Source: SIG589 sp045652465
GTDB lineage: Bacteria > Bacillota > Clostridia > Oscillospirales > Acutalibacteraceae
Assembly: GCA_045652465.1 (NCBI GenBank)
Contig: JAZRUI010000015.1
Coordinates: forward strand, 1 to 64,000
Reading direction: 5' to 3'
Length of the DNA: 64,000 nt
Shown: positions 40,283 through 48,100 of the stretch, one piece after another
How positions within the stretch are numbered: the stretch's first letter is position 1
Layout of the letters: the number at the start of each line of letters is the position of its first letter
Program-made: the position numbers and the translations under genes
Notes under the pieces: generated by a model
Database searches by the model: none
What the model was told of the DNA's origin: nothing
What the model saw: only the letters and a program-made list of their open reading frames with translations

Positions 40283-41575
40283 TTAAACATTTTTGGTTTT
40301 AAGATTCTTTGCCACAAGGGTCAGAACGAGCATTATAACATAGAGGCAGCCGATAGAAATAAATATTGCGGGCCAGCCAAAGCTATCCTTAACAAAGCCA
40401 AAGGCAGCCGCCTGGAGGGCCGCACCCATATAAACCGCCCAATCGAGGATTCCAACCAGCGCCGAGGAAAATGCCCTGCCGCCGATATCACCCGCGATTG
40501 CCCAAATAACGCCGGTAACCATTCCCGAAACGCCAACCACAAACAGCATAATTGATGCGAGCGATTGTGTTCTTATAAAGGGGAAGGTAATCATTCCGCA
40601 GAAGGTTATAATAGAAGCAATAATCAGCATTGGCTCGCGCTTGCCCTTAAACACCTTATCCGTAAGGAAGGGGAATAAGAACATTGCGCAGGCGTGACCT
40701 ATGGGGAGCAAAATGGTGCTGAAAATGCCATCCTTAATCGAAAGGCCGAGCGATTCTTGGAAATAGGTGGGAACCCAGGTGAGCAATCCATATCTGCCGA
40801 TACCCGCAATAGCCGAGATAAAGCAAAAGATAATAACCTTGGGCTCACCGAAGAGCACCTTGTAAGGGTAGAAATAACTGTGCTTTTTAGCCTCTTGCTC
40901 CATTTCGCGGTCGCGCTTTTCAGCCTCCTTATCAGGCTCGCTGAAGGGCGGGAGGCCCACATCCTCTGGACAGGTGTTGAAGAATAGAACAAAGCCCACA
41001 AGCATAAGCACCATGGGAATCATGGGGAAGCGGAAAGCCGCGCGCCAGCCCCATTCGGGGTTAAGCTCGAGGCAAAGGTAGATGGTAAGGTAGGTAACCA
41101 CTTGAGCTGAGCCCGAAAACGCGGTGGTAAGACCCGAGGCAAAGCCGCGCTTATCCTTAGGCCACCATTTGTTTAAAACGCCGAGTCCGTTTGCCCAAAC
41201 CATTGATTGGAAGTAGCCGTTAAGGCCCCAAAGAATGGCAATAACGGTTACCGAGGATTGGAACGAAACCAAAATATTAAGTCCCGCGCTTGCCAAAATG
41301 CCAAACGCCATAAACTTTTTATAACCAAAGAACGCGCCAAGACGACCGTTTATGAGCTGACCGAATGCGTAGCACCAAAACATAGCGGCCGAAACAATTC
41401 CGAGCGCCGCCTGCGAGGAGCCAAGCTCCGCCGCCATTTGCTTCATAACAAGGTTAATGTTTTGGCGGCCATTATAGAAAAACAAATATGTAACACCAAA
41501 ACTTATCAGCATAAGCCAGGCATATTTTTTAAATTTTTGGTATTGTGTAGGGGTGTAACCATAGGTTGTATCCAT
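40283..41575 (-). CDS. MFS transporter, organophosphate:phosphate antiporter (GlpT/UhpT) type
   Basis: A 430-residue protein with 12 predicted membrane helices and the OPA-family N-terminus (YAWLMLISFGVTYLFFYNGRQN), an LGIVSAAMFWCYAFGQLINGRLG stretch, and the central loop after helix 6. Relatives exchange sugar phosphates, glycerol 3-phosphate or related phospho-compounds for phosphate. It follows the LicC-like gene by 14 nt and is co-transcribed with it, so a phosphorylated head-group precursor is a fair guess for the substrate, but this is inference. Confidence 0.82.
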   Translation of the reverse strand: MDTTYGYTPTQYQKFKKYAWLMLISFGVTYLFFYNGRQNINLVMKQMAAELGSSQAALGIVSAAMFWCYAFGQLINGRLGAFFGYKKFMAFGILASAGLNILVSFQSSVTVIAILWGLNGYFQSMVWANGLGVLNKWWPKDKRGFASGLTTAFSGSAQVVTYLTIYLCLELNPEWGWRAAFRFPMIPMVLMLVGFVLFFNTCPEDVGLPPFSEPDKEAEKRDREMEQEAKKHSYFYPYKVLFGEPKVIIFCFISAIAGIGRYGLLTWVPTYFQESLGLSIKDGIFSTILLPIGHACAMFLFPFLTDKVFKGKREPMLIIASIITFCGMITFPFIRTQSLASIMLFVVGVSGMVTGVIWAIAGDIGGRAFSSALVGILDWAVYMGAALQAAAFGFVKDSFGWPAIFISIGCLYVIMLVLTLVAKNLKTKNV

Positions 41576-41589
41576 ATTTTTTCCTCCGT

Positions 41590-42330
41590 TTATTTGAAAA
41601 GTTTGTTGTCTTCTTCATCAAAGGGGAGAATATCGGCAGTAACCCTTGCGTGGTCATCGAGGTTATCGATTTCATCGATATAGTAGTTCTCATAGTCGAA
41701 GGCGCGAATGTTAAGAGAACTGAAAATCTCGTTTAATGCATTTTCGGCATAGCAGCGATTCTCGCCCTTGTCGATGAATTCTTCAACCTTCTTTATCCAA
41801 GCGGCGGTGGTTGCCTTATCGAGCTTATAGAAGGGCTGGAATGCAAAGCAATCGGCATCAAAGATATTGATGGAAACCTCCAAAACCTTGCCGTCCTTAA
41901 CGCGACCCTTGAAATCCTTTTCGGGGAGCGCTTTTTTGAAGTTAACGGTTGCGGTGTTCTTTTCATCACTGGCTAAAACATCGTGAACGAGTTTGCGGCT
42001 GAAAACAAGGTCGCCATGGAAGAAGAGCATATCATCATCCATAAATTCGCGCGCGAGATACATCGAATAAATATAGTTAGTCTTATCATAAACCGCATTG
42101 CGAACAAAGGTAAAGTTAAGCTCGGGGAAATCGGCAGCTTCTTTTTTGAGCTGCTCTTCGAAAGGACCTGTTGTAACAATAAAGTCACGAATGCCCTCCT
42201 CGCTTAAGATGCGAAGCTGGCGATGGAAAATAGTTTCACCATTTTTAAGAGGAGCCATAGATTTATGATGGGTTTCGGTAAAATCGCCCATTCTATTGCC
42301 AAGACCGGAGTTGAAAATAATAGCCTTCAT
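41590..42330 (-). CDS. LicC-like nucleotidyltransferase
   Basis: A 246-residue sugar-nucleotidyltransferase-fold enzyme (LicC/CTP:phosphocholine cytidylyltransferase group). The NTP site is a variant: FNSGLGNRMGDFTETHHKSM in place of the usual AAGxGxRL...PKxL, with the Lys kept. DKTNYIYSMYLAREF and FFHGDLVFSRKL correspond to the substrate and metal (D in HGDLVF) regions. The start is MKAIIFNSG, 10 nt after AAAGGA. It shares a divergent regulatory region with the XRE-cytidylyltransferase fusion gene and its transcript with the OPA transporter. Substrate is a phospho-alcohol or phospho-sugar; choline phosphate is only one option. Confidence 0.78.
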   Translation of the reverse strand: MKAIIFNSGLGNRMGDFTETHHKSMAPLKNGETIFHRQLRILSEEGIRDFIVTTGPFEEQLKKEAADFPELNFTFVRNAVYDKTNYIYSMYLAREFMDDDMLFFHGDLVFSRKLVHDVLASDEKNTATVNFKKALPEKDFKGRVKDGKVLEVSINIFDADCFAFQPFYKLDKATTAAWIKKVEEFIDKGENRCYAENALNEIFSSLNIRAFDYENYYIDEIDNLDDHARVTADILPFDEEDNKLFK

Positions 42331-42368
42331 AGCTCTAAAATCCTTTCTTCGTTTGCTCATACCACAAC

Positions 42369-42397
42369 ATATTATATAAAAATCAACAAAAAGTCAA
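42369..42397 (-). promoter_or_regulatory. promoter of the LicC-like/OPA unit with operator half
   Basis: On the minus strand TTGACT (42397-42392), a 17-nt spacer and TAATAT (42374-42369). The spacer contains TGTTGATTT (42388-42380). Confidence 0.7.
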
Positions 42398-42452
42398 CAT
42401 TTCGCCGCAAAAACTTGCTAAAAGCCGCTTGAAAATCACTATATGTTGATTT
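42380..42452. promoter_or_regulatory. mirrored operator sites in both divergent promoters
   Basis: AAATCAACA (42380-42388) and TGTTGATTT (42444-42452) are a perfect 9-nt inverted pair; each lies in the spacer of one promoter at almost the same distance from its -10. A further GTCAACAT (42393-42400) resembles a half-site. They suit a dimeric XRE-type repressor encoded next door. Confidence 0.65.
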
Positions 42453-42457
42453 ATAAT
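42429..42457 (+). promoter_or_regulatory. promoter of the XRE-cytidylyltransferase fusion gene
   Basis: TTGAAA (42429-42434), a 17-nt spacer containing TGTTGAT, and TATAAT (42452-42457). Confidence 0.8.
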
Positions 42458-42484
42458 ATACATATAACCAAAAGGGGTGATAAA

Positions 42485-43414
42485 ATGTCGGTTGGCGCAA
42501 ACATAAAAAAGCGAAGGTTTGAGCTTAAAATGTCGCAGCAGGATTTGGCTGATGCGCTGGGTTATAAAACCCGTTCAACCATCGCGAAAATCGAATCGGG
42601 CGAAAACGATGTTTCGGGTCGCAAGCTGAAACGATTTGCCGAAGTGCTCGATACAACCCCCGAAGCGCTGATTAGCGGAAGGTCCTTTGCCGTGCCGCAG
42701 GCGGCAGTTCCCCAGGCGGTCGGCAAAAACGCCGTTATTATTTTGGCGGGTGGAAAATCGGGTCGCAACCGCCAAAACATCCCGAGCCAGTTTATCAATG
42801 TTAACGGAAGACCGATTTTGGTCTATTCTATGGCGGCATATCAAGCCCACCCGATGATAGGCGAAATTTATGTTGTTTGTCTTAAGGGCTGGGAGGGCAT
42901 AGTTAAAGCCTATGCCGAACAGTTTGGCATAACCAAGCTCCGCGCAGTAGTAGCGGGCGGCGCCAGTGGTATTGCCTCCCTAAAAAACGGACTTGATTGT
43001 TTCCGCGCGGGGCATAGCGCCGATGACCTCGTTATTATTCAGGAATCAACCCGCCCGATGATAACCGGCGAAATTATTTCCCGCCTTATAAAAACTGGCG
43101 AGGAAAAGGGAAGCGCAACGGTTGGCCATAGCATGAACGATTATGTTCAGTTCGATATTTCGGCTTCGCGCGCAAAATATGTTGACCGCGATTCGATTAT
43201 CGCGTTGCAGTCGCCCGAGGCGCATAAACTGTCCCTAATTGATGCCGTTTTTAAAAAGGCTGAAAACACCGCCCATAATATGAACGAATCCTGCTTTGCG
43301 ATGCTGATGCATAATCTCGGATTCAACATAAACTTTATTGAGGGCGGAATTAATAATATAAAAATAGTTCGCGAAGAGGATATAGCCGCCTTCGCCGCCC
43401 TTTCGAGGGATTAA
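42485..43414 (+). CDS. XRE-family regulator fused to a degenerate IspD/TarI-like cytidylyltransferase domain
   Basis: A 309-residue fusion. Residues 1-65 are an XRE helix-turn-helix (RRFELKMSQQDLADALGYKT, IAKIESGENDVSGRKLKRFA). Residues about 85-309 align in layout with IspD/TarI: ILAGGKSGRNRQNIPSQFIN (normally GxGxRM...PKQF), IIQESTRP (normally HDxxRP), ALQSPEAHKL (normally QTPQ) and NNIKIVRE (normally NxKIT). The catalytic Lys of PKQ is Ser, and Asp of HD is Glu, so catalysis is doubtful while nucleotide binding may persist. It probably senses a CDP-alcohol, CTP or product and represses the divergent LicC-like/OPA unit and itself. AAGGGGTG precedes the ATG. Confidence 0.8.
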   Translation: MSVGANIKKRRFELKMSQQDLADALGYKTRSTIAKIESGENDVSGRKLKRFAEVLDTTPEALISGRSFAVPQAAVPQAVGKNAVIILAGGKSGRNRQNIPSQFINVNGRPILVYSMAAYQAHPMIGEIYVVCLKGWEGIVKAYAEQFGITKLRAVVAGGASGIASLKNGLDCFRAGHSADDLVIIQESTRPMITGEIISRLIKTGEEKGSATVGHSMNDYVQFDISASRAKYVDRDSIIALQSPEAHKLSLIDAVFKKAENTAHNMNESCFAMLMHNLGFNINFIEGGINNIKIVREEDIAAFAALSRD

Positions 43415-43434
43415 AGAAACAGGAGTGTTTAAAA

Positions 43435-44193
43435 ATGCGAGATCTTAAAATCCCGTGCGAGCGCATAATCGATGAACTCGATTCCATGCTTGCAAGAAAC
43501 GATTATGTGGCAGCGAAAAGCCACCTAAAATTTTGGTTGGGCGAGGCGAGGCTTGTCCGCGATGAGAAAGCGGCTTTAATGATTTCCAACGAGCTTATGG
43601 GACTCTCGCGCAAATTGGGCGAGGAGGAAAACGCCTTCCGTTTTGTTGATGATGCTCTAAAACTGATTGAGGAATTGCAAATCCCCCGAAACGTTGGCGC
43701 CGCAACAACCTATATCAATTGCGCAACTGTCTATAAAGCCTTCGGCAGGGCGGATGATGCTATGCCGCTTTTTGAAATGGCGAAGGAAATCTATGAGGCG
43801 GAGCTCGAAAAGGGGGACGACCGCCTGGGCGGACTCTATAACAATATGGCGCTTGCGCTGGTTGATTTAAAGGATTTCGACCGCGCCGAGGAATGCTATC
43901 AAAGCGCATTAGAGGTTATGGCAGGCATCGAGGGCAAGGAGCCCGAGCAGGCAATAACCTATCTCAATATGGCTTCGGCTGCGGAAGCGCAGTTCGGACT
44001 CGAGCAGGGCGCCGAAAAGATTGCCAAATGCGCCAAGGCGGCGCAGGCGCTTCTCGATAAAGGCAAAAACCGAACCGATGGAAACTATGCCTTCGTTTGC
44101 GAGAAATGCGCCCCCGTTTTCGGTTATTATGGCTACTTCTTCTATGAAAACGAGCTCCACGCTCGCGCAGGGAGGATATATGAAGGGAATTGA
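43435..44193 (+). CDS. tetratricopeptide-repeat protein
   Basis: A 252-residue soluble alpha-helical protein with at least three recognisable TPR units: NVGAATTYINCATVYKAFGR, LGGLYNNMALALVDLKDFDR and AITYLNMASAAEAQFGLEQ, each with the small/large residue spacing of TPRs and followed by an Ala-rich second helix. A scaffold or regulatory partner is likely. It overlaps the DUF4037 gene by 14 nt, and I recall this pairing from other clostridial genomes, implying a joint role. It follows the XRE fusion by 20 nt and can be co-transcribed. RBS AGGAGTG. Confidence 0.8.
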   Translation: MRDLKIPCERIIDELDSMLARNDYVAAKSHLKFWLGEARLVRDEKAALMISNELMGLSRKLGEEENAFRFVDDALKLIEELQIPRNVGAATTYINCATVYKAFGRADDAMPLFEMAKEIYEAELEKGDDRLGGLYNNMALALVDLKDFDRAEECYQSALEVMAGIEGKEPEQAITYLNMASAAEAQFGLEQGAEKIAKCAKAAQALLDKGKNRTDGNYAFVCEKCAPVFGYYGYFFYENELHARAGRIYEGN

Positions 44194-45097
44194 GCTCGCG
44201 AGAGAGTTTTATAAAGCCGAGGGAGAGCCAATGCTCCGCCGCGATTTTCCCGAGCTTTTGCCGCTTTTGGCGGTTGGACTCATAGGCTCGGGCAGCGAAT
44301 GCTTCGGCTTTGATGACGAAATCTCCAAGGACCATGATTTCGAACCCGCGTTTTGCATTTTTATCCCCGAATCTATTGATGAGAAAACCGCTTTTGCGCT
44401 CTCTCGGGCCTATCAAAAATTGCCGAGCGAGTTTAAAGGGTTTAAGCGAAGCGCGGTTAATCCCGTTGGCGGCAGCCGCCACGGAGTTATAAGAACGGGT
44501 GAATTCTTTGCCGCAAAGTGCGGCAGGAGCGATGGTGTACTATCTTATGAGGAATGGCTAACTGTTCCCGAATTCTCGCTTTTCGAGGCGGTCAATGGAG
44601 AGCTTTTCGCCGATAATTTAGGCGAGGTTACCGCCATCCGCGAGCGCCTTTCCTATTTTCCCGAGGATATAAGGCTTAAAAGGCTTGCGGGGAATTTGCT
44701 TTTAGCTTCGCAGGCGGGGCAATATAACTATAGCCGTTGTCTATCGCGCGATGAACTCGGCGCGGCGCAGCTTGCGGTTATCGAGTTTGTGAAGGCTGCG
44801 ATGCAGGCAGTTTTTTTAATAAACAAAAAATATATGCCATATTATAAATGGAGCTTTCGCGCTATGCGAGAACTGCTTGTTTTGGGCGACCTTGCAGGCT
44901 CATTCGAATATTTAATTTCGAGCAAAAACGATAAAGAAGAAGCCGCGAAAAAGCGGGAATTAATCGAGCAAATTTGCGAAAAAATATCGGCCGCGTTGAG
45001 CGCGAAGGGCTCATATCTCGAGCCGCTTGCCTATGAAATCAACGGCAAAATAAGCGATAACAATCTTCGCAATATGCATATTTTAAGCGGTGTATAA
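44180..45097 (+). CDS. DUF4037-family nucleotidyltransferase-like protein
   Basis: A 305-residue protein beginning MKGIELAREFYKAEG. GLIGSGSECFGFDDEISKDH (about 34-53) is a pol-beta-type nucleotidyltransferase motif (GS plus D-x-D), followed by GSRHGVIRTGEFF and a helical C-terminal half with INKKYMPYYKWSFRAM. Members (DUF4037) are uncharacterised; the motif suggests nucleotidyl transfer to a small molecule, RNA or protein. AGGGAGGA precedes ATG 44180 inside the TPR gene, showing coupling. The transcript ends in a strong terminator. Confidence 0.78.
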   Translation: MKGIELAREFYKAEGEPMLRRDFPELLPLLAVGLIGSGSECFGFDDEISKDHDFEPAFCIFIPESIDEKTAFALSRAYQKLPSEFKGFKRSAVNPVGGSRHGVIRTGEFFAAKCGRSDGVLSYEEWLTVPEFSLFEAVNGELFADNLGEVTAIRERLSYFPEDIRLKRLAGNLLLASQAGQYNYSRCLSRDELGAAQLAVIEFVKAAMQAVFLINKKYMPYYKWSFRAMRELLVLGDLAGSFEYLISSKNDKEEAAKKRELIEQICEKISAALSAKGSYLEPLAYEINGKISDNNLRNMHILSGV

Positions 45098-45103
45098 ATA
45101 AAA

Positions 45104-45133
45104 AAACGGAGTGGTTTCCCACTCCGTTTTTTT
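45104..45133. terminator. bidirectional terminator
   Basis: Stem AAACGGAGTGG / CCACTCCGTTT with a short loop and T-run; nearly the same arms as the terminator at 40248. Confidence 0.88.
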
Positions 45134-45149
45134 ATGTTTCAAGAACTAA

Positions 45150-48100
45150 TTATTTAACAAATAAACTCTTGTTATAGAGCAAGCCATCGCTGTCGCTTGC
45201 AACGAGGTAGCGGTCGATCGCTATCTCTTCGGCAGTTCTGACATCCTCAAAGAGGCTTACTGAATAGATAGTTCCTGCGAAGTATTGCTGCGCGCCTGTG
45301 CGGTTATCGCGGCCAACGGTCAAATTGTTGAGATTGGTCGGTAATTCCGCCTTAATCGCAACCGTTTCGCGAAGAGTTCCGTTAACATAGAGTTTAGCGG
45401 AGAGGCCCTCAACCGTAACTGCTATGTGTGTGGGGTCAGCCGAGCGAATATCGGTAGTGAAAATATAACTGTATATGGAGTTTCCGATGGTGTAATAGAG
45501 TCGGGGCTTACCATTAGTGTATATTTCCAGATTGAGTTGATTATGAGAGAAGTTGTTATCATAGTTACCAACAATAACGCCGGCTCGTAAATTATAGTTC
45601 TCGTTGAGCTGAATGGTTGCCTCAATGGTTTTGGGCGGGGTAAGGAAGGAATTCTCGATTGCTATTCCTTTTTCTTCGATGGAGGGAACAAAGCCTTGAG
45701 CACCAACCATAACGCGATGGTCAATAATATCCTTAACAATAGGCATTCTAATTGCCTCTAATAAGGTTTCGCAAACCGTGCATTCGGTGTAGCAAATGTT
45801 ATCGCGTTCTTCGCTGTAGCCGCCAACAAAAACGCTATCAGCAGGATTATGACCCTTAACCGAACAAATATCTGAAGCAAACATACTGCTGTAGATAAGG
45901 GAATCGTCTTCAGGATTTGCAATTGCCATAGCGGCTTTTATTTCTGCTTGAGATTTTGCGGTGCTGAAGAGATCAACCCTATATATCTTTCCTTTGAAGA
46001 ATTGTTCATTTCCGGGTCGGTTGTCGCCGCCGATGCAAAGGTCGTTTACGGACTCGGAATACGCGAAGGGAAGGTTCTTTTCATCGGCATATTCACCATT
46101 CACATAAAGCGTTGCGGTGTTGTTGTTTATAACAACAGCTATATGTACAAGGTCGTTAGAACGTATGTCAGCATCAAACAAGCAGCTGGCGCGTTTTCCG
46201 TTTTCATCCGTATAGAAAAGGCGAGGTTGACCATTATCGAAAATCTCAAGGTTAAGCTGCCTTTGTGCTCGGTCAGCATAATTGCCCAGTATTATGCCGG
46301 CACGGCCCGCTATATCAGGGTCAACCTGAACAATCGCTGCCATTGTATAAATGGGGGAGGGCAGTTTTTTGGCGATATTCAATGCGTTCTTGGATGTGAA
46401 TGTTGCAGCGGAAGAGAGCAGAGAGGATGTTTCATACTTTTGTTCGCCAAGGATATTGTTGGTTAAAAGATTTTCATCCTCGAATATATAGGTTGCATCC
46501 GTTGCTATTTCTTCAGCCGTTCTAACATCACTGAACATTGCGACATTGTAAATTAGACCCTTAAAATAGAACTGATTGCCTAAACGGTTATCGCCGCCTA
46601 TTTTATAGTTCTCCAGTGCGCCTTCAGGGGCAAAGGAAAGGCTCTTGCTTTGAATGAATTGACCGTTAAGATATAGCGAAGCAGTGGTGTTCTCTATTGT
46701 AACGGCGATATGAACCTTATCGTTTCCGCGGATATCGGGGTCGAAAATACAACTTTCGGTCTTGCCGCTTTCGTTGGACAAATATAGGCGAACCTGACCG
46801 TAGCTATAAATTTCAAGGCTAAGTGTGTTTCGCGTGCCTACATCATAGTTGCCCACGATTACGCCTGCTCTGGAAACTTGAGTTTCCAAAACTTGAACAG
46901 TTGCTTCTATTGTGTGTGGGGCCGCAACCAGAGGCTCGAGAGCGATTGCGTTATCGGCGGTAAAGTGCATACCTGACGAGTCATTGTTGTAGAGATTGTT
47001 GGTTTTTGTGAAATATCTCGAATACAACAAATTCTTGTTTGCGCCGTCAACGGATAAAATATCTTCCTTTATTTCTTGGGGAGTTCTAACCTTGTCGAAT
47101 AAGTTGATTGAGTATAGTTTGCCCTTGAAATATTGGCTGTTTTCCTCTCGGAAATCGCCGCCAACACAAAGTTGAGATGTAATGTTAGGCAGTTCGGCAG
47201 GAAGTGTTACAGTTTCCGCAAGTTCGGCGTTGATATAAAGCTTAGCGATAGTGCCTTCTATCGTTACTGCAATATGGATAGGTTCATTTGAACGAATATC
47301 GCTTGCAAAAACATGCGAGTATATCTGACCGTTGTTTATGAAATAAAGACGCAATTTACCTCCGTGGTACACTTCTAGGCTCAAAGCGTTTCTGCTGGAA
47401 GCGCTATAGTTTCCGATAATAACACCGGCTCTATCATTGTGAGTTTTATCGAGCTGTAGCAGTGCTTCAATGGTAAGGGGCGTTTTATTTAATGTTTCGG
47501 TCAAGAGGAAGCTTTCGGCATCAAATGTTACTCCTGTGCCGGAAACGGGAGTGTAACTTGTGGTGGTTGAAGTAGTTATGGATAAATCTTTATGATAAAT
47601 CAAGTCTTCAGACGAGGGTTCCACAAGTATTGTTCCTTCTTTAGTTTCTTCTTGGGTTATTGCTTTATCAAACAAATTGACTGAATAAAGCGTTCCTTTA
47701 AAGAACTGGCTGTTTCCAATACGGTTATCGCCGCCTATTTTAAAGTTATTAGTGGTCTTAGGCGGTGCATAGCTTAGCGGCTTGGTTTGAACGGGGGTTC
47801 CATTTAAATAAAGTGTGGCTTCGGTATCACTAAGGGCCACTGCAACGCGGACGCTGTCTTCGCCTCTAATATCCTTGGAGAATATGGTGTCAACAGCCTT
47901 TCCGTTCTCGGCAATGTAATAAAGGCGAATGTGGCCATGCGTGTAAACTTCAAGACTGATAGAGGGCGTGGCAGGATCAAGATAGTTGCCTAGAATAACG
48001 CCGCCGCGGCCTTCGAAATCGCTATCCAACTGAACAGTAGCTTCTAATGTTTTGGGAGCGGAAGAGAGGGGCTCTATCTCGATGGCAGAGAAGCTTGTAA

